Both the position numbers and the translations under genes were made by a program. From Candidatus Roizmanbacteria bacterium (GTDB lineage: Bacteria > Patescibacteriota > Microgenomatia > GCA-001788215 > 2-01-FULL-40-14), in NCBI GenBank assembly GCA_016203755.1, contig JACQMD010000097.1, positions 1 to 7,363 on the forward strand: a stretch of DNA of 7,363 nucleotides, in the 5' to 3' direction. Position 1 is the first letter of the stretch. Each line of letters begins with the position of its first letter. The notes beneath the pieces were generated by a model. It saw only the letters and a list, made by a program, of their open reading frames with translations, was not told the origin of the DNA and ran no database searches. Of this stretch, positions 1-6,326 are shown one piece after another.

Positions 1-102
1 ATCATAACACGATCCTGTTGTGTGGTGAATGATAATGTGACAGAAATATACAGTAGTAACCTTGTTCAACCCACCATAAAGAGCTAATATTAATCAAATG
101 GG

Positions 103-255
103 TTATTGGTAGCCTACGAAAGAATCGATACCCATCTGTTCTTTAAGAAGCTGAAGCTGGAGTACGATATCAGGCGTGAGAAGTTCCTTTAGGTTCGAGC
201 ACTGTATCGTCACCCGCTCAAGCCTCTGGCTGACGATCCTCCCCGTCGGCTCAAA
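103..255 (-). pseudogene. C-terminal remnant of an unidentified protein
   Basis: Read on the minus strand, this stretch is open for 50 codons and ends in TAA at 105-103. The upstream end is closed by an in-frame TAG at 258-256, and no ATG lies near the open end. The translation looks protein-like: it has segments such as SNLKELLTPDIV and LQLQLLKEQMGIDSFVGYQ, an amphipathic helical stretch and a natural-looking end. Its codons appear richer in G+C than those of the neighbouring genes, which would fit the tail of an acquired gene such as a transposase cut off at about 255. I do not recognise the family. The complementary + frame (94-192) also reads plausibly, with YERIDTHLFF, so the strand is not certain. 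Positions 1-102 show nothing I can name. Confidence 0.35.
206..237. repeat. Bulged inverted repeat / hairpin
   Basis: ATCGTCA (206-212) is the exact reverse complement of TGACGAT (231-237). Inside it, AGCC (221-224) can pair with GGCT (228-231) across a three-base loop. The two stems stack with a bulge of about nine bases. No T-run follows, so it does not resemble a factor-independent terminator. It lies inside the minus-strand remnant frame and about 30 bases before the gene 1 start, so it could be an incidental coding palindrome or an attenuating structure in the gene 1 leader. Confidence 0.35.
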
Positions 256-265
256 CTATTTATAT

Positions 266-874
266 ATGTATAGAGATGTTTGGGAAAACTGCAAAAAATT
301 CGTTGTAGAACGCAGGCCAGTTCGGGTTAGTAGAAAATATGTTATTGGAGTTGCAGCATTGACATTAGGAATTATTCTTCTGACTGGCGCGAATTCCATG
401 TCTGTTGAGGGGAAATCCGATAGTGTTCAACTGACAATTCCGTCAGTTACTCCTTCTCCCACGAGCATTCCAGGAGCTATTCATCTGATTGCGCCCGAAG
501 AGAATGCAAAGCTTCCTCAGCCCAATGAAGAACTATGGAGATTTTCCTATAACGGTCGCGGCGGACCGTGCAATGGTTTTCTTATTATCAAGCACCCGGA
601 TGGTACTGAAACGCAACTGGGTCCACAGCAAAGACAAGCGCTCTATGAATTTTCCTATGCTCAAGAAGAACCCGTCCCGTCGAACCAGCTGGATAACTGG
701 CAATGGGGTGGTGCGATCACCTGTCCGGAAGGAAGTGTCCAGAGCGAATTGAGAGATTTTTCCGTTGAACCGGCTCCAACCGATACCCCAACACCGACTG
801 GTACTCCAACTCCTGTCCCGACCTTGACCCCTTTGCCTGTTTTTCAGGTTTTTCTCCCTGCTGTTTCTTCCTGA
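266..874 (+). CDS. Membrane-anchored or secreted protein, beta-sandwich domain with Pro/Thr linkers
   Basis: This 202-residue protein of unknown function is probably exported. A basic N-terminus (ERRPVRVSRKY) precedes a hydrophobic segment at about residues 25-41 (VIGVAALTLGIILLTG), acting as a signal anchor or uncleaved signal. A short Pro/Ser/Thr linker (about 57-70) leads to a compact domain beginning IHLIAPEENA, with PDG and WQWGGAITCPEG motifs. Two cysteines, C102 and C153, could form a disulfide. The pattern resembles fibronectin-III or Ig-like sandwiches of surface proteins. A second linker of TPTPT type (about 168-191) is followed by the terminal VFQVFLPAVSS. The frame is open back to a GTG at 176, but those 30 extra residues overlap the remnant region and would bury the signal, so I chose ATG 266. 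It ends in a tandem TGATAA. No clear Shine-Dalgarno or nearby promoter is visible. Enzymatic activity is not suggested. Confidence 0.75.
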   Translation: MYRDVWENCKKFVVERRPVRVSRKYVIGVAALTLGIILLTGANSMSVEGKSDSVQLTIPSVTPSPTSIPGAIHLIAPEENAKLPQPNEELWRFSYNGRGGPCNGFLIIKHPDGTETQLGPQQRQALYEFSYAQEEPVPSNQLDNWQWGGAITCPEGSVQSELRDFSVEPAPTDTPTPTGTPTPVPTLTPLPVFQVFLPAVSS

Positions 875-884
875 TAATTTTCTC

Positions 885-914
885 TTGACAGTTGTGATAA
901 TGAAAGGGTACTCT
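885..914 (+). promoter_or_regulatory. Putative sigma70-type promoter of gene 2
   Basis: A perfect -35 hexamer TTGACA lies at 885-890, ten bases after the gene 1 stop codon. The -10 is poor: TACTCT at 909-914 with an 18-base spacer, or GTACTC one base earlier. The leader to ATG 940 would be short and has no Shine-Dalgarno. Placement just after the preceding stop matches the other gaps in this window, which supports the call more than the -10 does. Confidence 0.5.
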
Positions 915-924
915 GAATAGAGTA
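909..924. repeat. Inverted repeat before gene 2 (possible operator)
   Basis: TACTCT (909-914) and AGAGTA (919-924) are exact reverse complements separated by GAAT. The repeat covers the proposed -10 and start-site region of gene 2, where a repressor would bind, or it could form a small hairpin in the leader. The left arm is part of GGGTACTC and the right arm runs into TAGCGT, both of which recur before gene 3. The gap before gene 4 has a weaker TACT-TAG-AGTA at 4997-5007. Six-base arms can arise by chance. Confidence 0.35.
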
Positions 925-939
925 GCGTTTTTACGGAAT

Positions 940-3900
940 ATGTTTGATTTCTCAGTTCGGCGTTCTACTCAACACTTCAAATCATTGGGGGTGTTTCTCT
1001 TTGTTGCTATTTCAGCTATTTCTACGGTCTATTTTGCCCAGTATGTTTCCCGAAACCCGAGTTTGGAATTTTCAAAAGCAGCCACTACTCCTTCCTGTAT
1101 AAGTTTTATGGGTACGTGCAGGAAGGTGTTACAGCTTTTCAATCAACGGTCGAATAAAGATACAACACAGGATACCATTAGTCCCAATAAAATCTTTCAC
1201 GCCTCAGGAATTACGATAGACAAGGTACGCAATCATATATATGTACATGATACCGGCAACAACCGGATTATGGGATACCGTACTTTTCAAATCAATCTGT
1301 CGCAGAATTCTCTCGGAACTCCTAATCCTGACCGGATATTTGGTCAGGGAGATTATGGGTATATTAATTCTTGCAATTTTGATAATAATGTTGGAACGTA
1401 TCTATCACCATCAGATCGAACGCTGTGCTTATCCAATTTTCCGGATAACACCAATATTGCCGAAAATTGGATGCGGACCAATTTCGACGTTGATAAAGAC
1501 GGGAATTTGTATGTTGTTGACGTCTATAACAACAGAGTACTTCGATATAACTATCCATTCAGCACTGATACATCCGGCGGAAAAGGCGACAGTGTGGCAG
1601 ATTTTGTGATCGGGCAACCGAATCTTTTTTCAAATGGTGCAAACAAAGGAAAAGGAATCACCTATCGTGATGCAACGACATTGTTTGTCGGATTCGGTCA
1701 AGCGTCTCAAGGATTTGATCATGTAGCCAGTCGCGGTGTCTCGGTTGACAGTTCGGGAAATGTATGGATTGCTGATACGTTTAATCGCCGGATGCTTCGC
1801 TTTCAGCAAAACAGTCAAACTGCAAATCTTGTTCTTGGACAAAAAGATATGTCCTCCGCAGTCGGGACAGGCTGTGTGGGTAATGCGCCCCTCAATACCA
1901 TGTGTACTCCAACACTTGCGCGTGTAGATCCGGCAACAGGATATCTGTATGTTATTGATGAATGGCCAGCTGCATTTCATTCGCGAATTTTGGTATTCCG
2001 TCCGCCCTTTACCAATGGCATGAGCGCATACAAATCAATTCAAGTGCAGGAAGGTCCTGCTGATAGATTGGGTGGTAGTTACTTTATGCAAACAACAGGA
2101 TTTACCTTTAATACTTACAAACAGGGAGAGTATGCAACAGGAAAGTTATGGGTATCGGAACATGAAACGAGGAGGGTAGTGCTTATCGATGATAATGGTG
2201 CAATTATTAAGGTCGTCGGTGCGGTTGATACTAGAACATCAGGATGTCAATATACTCATTATAATCAATGTTATGGGAATAACTCGATATTCACGGATTT
2301 TAATTTATGTTGGGCAGGAGGATCTCCTGCATTTGATGCTCAGAACAATATGTATCTTCCTGATGAAGCATTTCATCGCGTTGCTATTTTCAAACTACCT
2401 TACGAAAAAGTGACGTCAAATGGTTACTCGTGTCTCCCTAAGCCAGTTGGCGGACTGTATCCGGGAACAATGGCCAATAGTGTCACCGCTCTTGGCGTTC
2501 AGTCAGGTGTTGGACTTGCATCCTTTCAGAATCAGCTCATTATTAAAGATAAGGGTCGGCTTATGGCGTGGAACCAGTATCCGACGAAATTGACTGGTAC
2601 TAAGGCTGACTTTGTCATAGGTCAGAGATTGCCAACTGTCAGAGAGAATTCACTCCATCAACTGGGCGATCGGGCATTTCATGCAATTGATGATCAGAAT
2701 CGCTTATGGACCATTAATCAACATAAACAACTCATGATTTATCAATTGCCACTGCAGTCAACGAGCTTCCCTATTGCGAATTCTAGAAAACTTTATTGGA
2801 TTGATGAACCAACAACCGAAGTTGTTTACGAAGGTTCGGGAGGAATTGCTTTTGATCCGCTCCAGAAAGCAATCTGGATAACAGACGCTAAAAATAACCG
2901 GTTACTCCGAATTAAAAATTACAACGATTTTAGCAACAAACTGTATGTCGATATGGTGCTGGGTCAATCCGGCAAGCAAGGGGGCAATTGTAATCTCACA
3001 CAGACATGGTGGTCATGGACTGCGGAAGTTCCTCCGACTGCACAGAGCTTATGCGGTCCATATGCAATGAAGTTTGATAATTTTGGCAATTTATTTGTTG
3101 TTGAGGGAAATTATGAGTGTCATGGTAATGATCGAATCGTCATGTATGGTGCTGAAGATCTGCGGGTGGCATCGGGAACACTTTTTCCGTTTTTGGCAGC
3201 GCGAAAAGTGTTTGTGAGTAATACTTTTACTCAGTTGCCCCTTTGTAACGATCTGAATGGTCCCCGTGCGCCAGTCAGTCTTGCGTTTACCAAATGGAAT
3301 AGTTTGCTGGTTGGAAACGACGGATATTATACGACTGATTTGCAGAAACGTCCGTACCGTCAGCTTTGGTATTACAGTAACCCGCTCAAGCGGGACAGTC
3401 AGGGGAATTACATCCAGGGACAGAAGCCGGATGGTTATGTTTCGCTTCCCATGGGTGCAGCGGGAGATGTAATTGCTGAACCAAATGGCAATCTGGTCGT
3501 ACAGGATCATACGTGGAATCGGACATGGGTTATTAATCTTGATCAGGATCCGGACTGGTTAGTGAATTCTTGTGGCGGGAATGGCTACTGTGAGAACGGA
3601 TCAACTTGCCGGAATGGTCAGTGTGTGGTAGGAGGAACACCGATTGTTAATCCGGAAAATTGTACCAATACGCTCGATGACGATGGTGACCATCTGGAGG
3701 ATTGCCGGGATAGTGATTGTGCGGGAAAGCCGCTTTGTAAAGATCATCTCATAGGATACTGGCGTTTTGATGAGTCGGGAGGAACATCAGTAAGTGATGG
3801 ATCAGGTAGTAATTTAACAGGAACAACCAATGCATCCTGGACAAAGGGAATTTCAGGAAATGCGTTGGATTTTGATGGTGTTGCGGATGATAAAGTTTCT

Positions 3901-4437
3901 ATTCCCGGATATGTCTATGCACATCCCGGTGAACTGACGGTTATGGCTTGGGTAAGACCAAGGACTCCACCTTCCGGGAAGGGGCGGGTCATTATAGGCA
4001 CCTATAAATACGCCGCAACAAATCCTCCGGGAACGAAAGGTTGGCATCTGGGAAATGCCTTTGGAAGTCAGGATATGATTTCATTTCATGTTTTCGGATC
4101 GCAAGGACATCGAGACTACGTGATTTATAATGGTTTCTTCAATAAGTATCTTGCTAAATGGACCCATGTTGCTGCCGTTTACAAACCTTCAACCAGCATG
4201 CAGATGTATGTAAATGGTGTTATGGTTGGTGAAACGAAAGCCAGAGTTCCTGCAGATATTGGTGTTGGTTCACCACTTCGAATCGGTATGCGTGCTGATA
4301 ACAATACGCAAGGACAATGGGATGGGCAAATTGATGAAGTGCGAGTGTATAATCGGGCACTCACTCCCGCGGAAATTCAAACAGAATACAAGCGGTTTTC
4401 CCCTCCTGTTCAAGGAATTCCTGCCCCCACGCTGTAG
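940..4437 (+). CDS. Large surface protein: NHL beta-propeller, Cys-rich linker, Asp-rich motif, LamG domain
   Basis: This 1165-residue protein is probably an exported adhesin or ligand-binding surface protein. Residues 16-33 form a membrane segment or signal after the basic RR at 7-8. Residues about 84-862 hold divergent NHL-type blades, for example GVSVDSSGNVWIADTFNRR and GNLYVVDVYNNRVLRY, plus five (I/V/F)xGQ motifs ending at residues 136, 226, 301, 562 and 676. NHL propellers bind proteins, RNA or sugars and are rarely catalytic. C878, C884, C890 and C895 make a small EGF-like or knot module. Residues 908-933 (CTNTLDDDGDHLEDCRDSDC) match the Asp-rich, probably calcium-binding repeat of bacterial surface proteins. 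Residues 937-1153 form a Laminin_G_3/concanavalin-A-like lectin domain, starting LIGYWRFDESGG and containing DGQIDEVRVYNRALTPAEI (1128-1146). There is no C-terminal anchor or LPXTG, so attachment would be N-terminal. ATG 940 is the first start after the in-frame TGA at 901. The ligand is unknown. Confidence 0.9.
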   Translation: MFDFSVRRSTQHFKSLGVFLFVAISAISTVYFAQYVSRNPSLEFSKAATTPSCISFMGTCRKVLQLFNQRSNKDTTQDTISPNKIFHASGITIDKVRNHIYVHDTGNNRIMGYRTFQINLSQNSLGTPNPDRIFGQGDYGYINSCNFDNNVGTYLSPSDRTLCLSNFPDNTNIAENWMRTNFDVDKDGNLYVVDVYNNRVLRYNYPFSTDTSGGKGDSVADFVIGQPNLFSNGANKGKGITYRDATTLFVGFGQASQGFDHVASRGVSVDSSGNVWIADTFNRRMLRFQQNSQTANLVLGQKDMSSAVGTGCVGNAPLNTMCTPTLARVDPATGYLYVIDEWPAAFHSRILVFRPPFTNGMSAYKSIQVQEGPADRLGGSYFMQTTGFTFNTYKQGEYATGKLWVSEHETRRVVLIDDNGAIIKVVGAVDTRTSGCQYTHYNQCYGNNSIFTDFNLCWAGGSPAFDAQNNMYLPDEAFHRVAIFKLPYEKVTSNGYSCLPKPVGGLYPGTMANSVTALGVQSGVGLASFQNQLIIKDKGRLMAWNQYPTKLTGTKADFVIGQRLPTVRENSLHQLGDRAFHAIDDQNRLWTINQHKQLMIYQLPLQSTSFPIANSRKLYWIDEPTTEVVYEGSGGIAFDPLQKAIWITDAKNNRLLRIKNYNDFSNKLYVDMVLGQSGKQGGNCNLTQTWWSWTAEVPPTAQSLCGPYAMKFDNFGNLFVVEGNYECHGNDRIVMYGAEDLRVASGTLFPFLAARKVFVSNTFTQLPLCNDLNGPRAPVSLAFTKWNSLLVGNDGYYTTDLQKRPYRQLWYYSNPLKRDSQGNYIQGQKPDGYVSLPMGAAGDVIAEPNGNLVVQDHTWNRTWVINLDQDPDWLVNSCGGNGYCENGSTCRNGQCVVGGTPIVNPENCTNTLDDDGDHLEDCRDSDCAGKPLCKDHLIGYWRFDESGGTSVSDGSGSNLTGTTNASWTKGISGNALDFDGVADDKVSIPGYVYAHPGELTVMAWVRPRTPPSGKGRVIIGTYKYAATNPPGTKGWHLGNAFGSQDMISFHVFGSQGHRDYVIYNGFFNKYLAKWTHVAAVYKPSTSMQMYVNGVMVGETKARVPADIGVGSPLRIGMRADNNTQGQWDGQIDEVRVYNRALTPAEIQTEYKRFSPPVQGIPAPTL

Positions 4438-4451
4438 CGGATGATTTGCTA

Positions 4452-4480
4452 TTGACAGGGTACTCATTTACGTGTAGCGT
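4452..4480 (+). promoter_or_regulatory. Putative sigma70-type promoter of gene 3
   Basis: TTGACA (4452-4457) is followed after exactly 17 bases by TAGCGT (4475-4480), a weak -10 matching TATAAT at three of six positions. It starts 15 bases after the gene 2 stop codon. It overlaps the reading frame that would be used from a TTG at 4446, which argues for the downstream ATG 4488 as the gene 3 start. GGGTACTC directly follows the -35. Confidence 0.45.
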
Positions 4481-4487
4481 AGATGAT

Positions 4488-4952
4488 ATGCTGGGCATTT
4501 TTACCAAAGACCGGGCATTATTTCTTAATATCATCATCGCGGGTGTTCAGATATGTCTGGTATTTGCAACTCTTGCAATCATTGCCGCGAGCCGGAAAGA
4601 AGAACTGCCTTCATCTTCCATACAGTTTTCAGATTTACTGGTGCGACCCTATCAAGGCGATACAAGTTTCGCCTCGATGTATCCTGGAGTGAGTGAGGGA
4701 TTTCGTATTCAGGAACACGCAGCGAAAGAAATCATCGGAACGGTATTTTCCATCGTCGTCACTGATGCAGTGTACCGGTTGAAGGAAGATTCAGGCGAAT
4801 TTGTTACTATGGTGATTAGTAAAGATACCGCCATAGTATATTCCAAACTGGAACAAACGACTATTACCCTGGGAGGTAAGCTTCGGATTTCGTATCGGTA
4901 CAGCCGGCAGGACGTGATTTACCCGGATCAGATTTCGATTGTGGCATACTAG
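4488..4952 (+). CDS. Single-pass membrane protein with small beta-rich extracytoplasmic domain
   Basis: This protein has 154 residues from ATG 4488. Residues 11-34 form one strong transmembrane helix (LFLNIIIAGVQICLVFATLAIIAA), followed by SRKEE and a Ser-rich linker. Residues about 82-154 are beta-rich: GTVFSIV, then VTMVISKDTAIVYSK, then ITLGGKLRISYRY and YPDQISIV. That spacing (GxV, DTxI, xxGxxLxI, final DxI) resembles the DUF5666-type small OB-like domain, a domain of unknown function found in exported proteins. The resemblance is a judgement from pattern, not from a search. The frame extends upstream to a TTG at 4446, but those codons coincide with the promoter-like TTGACA. No Shine-Dalgarno precedes ATG 4488. 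It sits between the lectin-like surface protein and the Tat-type proteins, each with its own promoter-like gap, so a shared operon is not indicated. Topology is uncertain: five charged residues flank the helix on its C-terminal side. Confidence 0.75.
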   Translation: MLGIFTKDRALFLNIIIAGVQICLVFATLAIIAASRKEELPSSSIQFSDLLVRPYQGDTSFASMYPGVSEGFRIQEHAAKEIIGTVFSIVVTDAVYRLKEDSGEFVTMVISKDTAIVYSKLEQTTITLGGKLRISYRYSRQDVIYPDQISIVAY

Positions 4953-4966
4953 ATTTTCCTCTTTTG

Positions 4967-4995
4967 TTGACTGCAAACGGTATAATATACTTAAT
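4967..4995 (+). promoter_or_regulatory. Putative promoter of gene 4
   Basis: A perfect -10 consensus TATAAT lies at 4981-4986, preceded by GG as in the gene 5 promoter, but there is no good -35 at the usual 16-18 bases. TTGACT (4967-4972) is a good -35 yet lies only 8 bases before it. With a 17-base spacer its partner would be CTTAAT (4990-4995). Either overlapping pair could be used. The gap is strongly AT-rich here. Confidence 0.5.
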
Positions 4996-5012
4996 ACTTA
5001 GAGTAATTTATT

Positions 5013-5018
5013 AGAGGA
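5013..5018 (+). promoter_or_regulatory. Shine-Dalgarno site of gene 4
   Basis: AGAGGA ends eight bases before ATG 5027 and contains the GAGG anti-Shine-Dalgarno core. It is the only convincing ribosome-binding site at a gene start in this window and fixes the gene 4 start. Confidence 0.6.
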
Positions 5019-5026
5019 TATTTACT

Positions 5027-6259
5027 ATGCAGCAAATTGATCGTCGAACAGTATTAAGTACTATGTTGGGAGTGGGCTTCGGATTGACTCTTGCCAAACC
5101 GGGAGAGTCTCAAACAACCGAACAAGAGCAAAATTCTTATTCACTTCTTCCCATACCGGAATTGACGGCCGTAGATAATCTTTCCGTAACTGCAATACCT
5201 TCTGAGGATCGTCTGTTCATGGCAGCACTCGGTCACAATCCCGAAAATACCGACAAACCGCTGGTTAAGATTGTTCAGTATGACGGACGCAGGCGGGAAT
5301 ATCAGAGTAGTCAGTTAGAATCAACACATAGGTTTAGCGAAACCTCATTTATTCAACCAGTTGTACATAGTGACCATCGCGTGACTGTTGCATATGCGTT
5401 TTCTGATGGTCACTCCTCACTCATCGGGTACGAAAGAATTGGAGATCAGTTCAATCCAATATCATCAATTCCAATCCCGTCGTCAATTGGCGCTGCAGCT
5501 TCGCTCAACGAACGGTACTCATTAGTACAGATGAACAATGATGCGCGTGAATTTCATATTGTTGATCTTGATGAAACAGATACAGCCGATCCGATCAAAA
5601 AAACTGTTCCCAATGCCATTGGATTTGCAATCATGCCCGGAATGCAAGGAGTTGTGGTGTTGACCGAAGATGGACACATGTATGCATTTGCCGATTCACC
5701 TGATGGAATAGTTGAGTTGCCTACGCTTGATTTAGGCAGCGGGGAATTGTCTTTGAGGGGTGGAAACGAGATGATAGGAGTGGTAAAAAGAGAAAATGGC
5801 AGTATACAAGTTGCATACTATGGTTTGACAGGAACGGAACAGAACGAATGGCAATTATTGCATATAACCGATTTTTCATCAATTGAAGGACTCGTGGGAG
5901 AAGAAAACGATGTAGTACTTGCAAGTATCGGAAAGATAGGAGCTGACTTTATTGCATCAGGGTATGCATACCGTGAGATTGCGCAGCCGGAGCCGGGAGA
6001 AGTGGGTGCGGCAGTTGTATCAAATAATCTTCGCTACAAATGCGGAACATTTGTTGATAGAAGTGGTACTCTTAAATTTGTACCTGCCGATGAAATGCGT
6101 GAGGTGGTGAGTGATGGTCTGCCGCCGGTTGCTTTTATGCAGCCCTATTTTTCATTACCAACCGGAGTTGTTGAAATACGCAATCCTTATAATCTGCGCC
6201 AAGTAGCGATCTCACAACCGCCGGCCGGGCAATTTCTTCCCATACTTTATAATCAGTGA
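5027..6259 (+). CDS. Putative Tat-exported beta-propeller-like protein
   Basis: This 410-residue protein of unknown function starts with a twin-arginine-type signal: DRRTVL (R6, R7) followed by a glycine-rich hydrophobic stretch to about A23 (MLGVGFGLTLA) and a possible cleavage after TLA. Tat signals export folded proteins. The body (about 35-390) is a succession of short beta-strands with turns such as PSEDRLFMAAL, TEDGHMYAF and RENGSIQVAYYG, as in WD-like or YVTN-like propellers. I see no catalytic motif, and there is one cysteine, C339. The C-terminus AGQFLPILYNQ recalls the FLPAVSS end of gene 1. Residues about 208-286 align with residues 257-339 of the next gene, suggesting distant paralogy. 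It has its own promoter-like gap and a good Shine-Dalgarno. The D before RR is a permitted but less typical Tat variant, so Sec export or a membrane anchor is an alternative. Confidence 0.75.
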   Translation: MQQIDRRTVLSTMLGVGFGLTLAKPGESQTTEQEQNSYSLLPIPELTAVDNLSVTAIPSEDRLFMAALGHNPENTDKPLVKIVQYDGRRREYQSSQLESTHRFSETSFIQPVVHSDHRVTVAYAFSDGHSSLIGYERIGDQFNPISSIPIPSSIGAAASLNERYSLVQMNNDAREFHIVDLDETDTADPIKKTVPNAIGFAIMPGMQGVVVLTEDGHMYAFADSPDGIVELPTLDLGSGELSLRGGNEMIGVVKRENGSIQVAYYGLTGTEQNEWQLLHITDFSSIEGLVGEENDVVLASIGKIGADFIASGYAYREIAQPEPGEVGAAVVSNNLRYKCGTFVDRSGTLKFVPADEMREVVSDGLPPVAFMQPYFSLPTGVVEIRNPYNLRQVAISQPPAGQFLPILYNQ

Positions 6260-6268
6260 TTCTCCGCG

Positions 6269-6296
6269 TTGACAGATGAGGTGAGTATGGTATAGT
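6269..6296 (+). promoter_or_regulatory. Sigma70-type promoter of gene 5
   Basis: This is the best promoter of the window: TTGACA (6269-6274), a 16-base spacer, then TATAGT (6291-6296), which matches TATAAT at five of six positions. It begins ten bases after the gene 4 stop codon. A start about seven bases downstream gives a leader of roughly 24 bases to ATG 6327. The GGAGG at 6297-6301 would lie at or before the transcription start and is too far from the ATG to act as a ribosome-binding site. Confidence 0.7.
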
Positions 6297-6326
6297 GGAG
6301 GCGGATTTTAGCCCATAACTATATCT

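Noticed and set aside
1..33. Partial palindrome between ATCATAACAC and GTGTGGTGAATGAT
   Set aside because: The arms match only in pieces (ATCAT/ATGAT, ACAC/GTGT), with no T-run and no neighbouring gene end to support a terminator.
62..90. Promoter-like TTGTTC-N17-TAATAT on the + strand
   Set aside because: It is a moderate match, about 175 bases before gene 1 and followed by the remnant. It is possible as a gene 1 promoter but too weak to call.
190..207. tRNA-like GGTTCGA motif
   Set aside because: The flanking bases do not pair into a T-arm, and no acceptor or anticodon arm can be found around it.
176..265. Upstream GTG start extending gene 1 by 30 codons
   Set aside because: The added residues overlap the minus-strand remnant, have no Shine-Dalgarno, and would place the signal anchor unusually deep. 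ATG 266 gives a standard basic-then-hydrophobic N-terminus.
3381..3394. Perfect palindrome CCCGCT-CA-AGCGGG, with an 11-base match to 213-223
   Set aside because: It lies inside the coding frame of gene 2, its two-base loop is too tight for a hairpin, and several 11-base matches are expected by chance in a window this size.
3091..3510. 139-codon minus-strand open frame inside gene 2
   Set aside because: It is antisense to well-supported NHL coding sequence, has low-quality composition and no start signals, so it is a shadow frame.
4446..4487. TTG start for gene 3 giving 14 more residues
   Set aside because: Those codons coincide with the TTGACA promoter-like element, and ATG 4488 gives a cleaner membrane-protein N-terminus.
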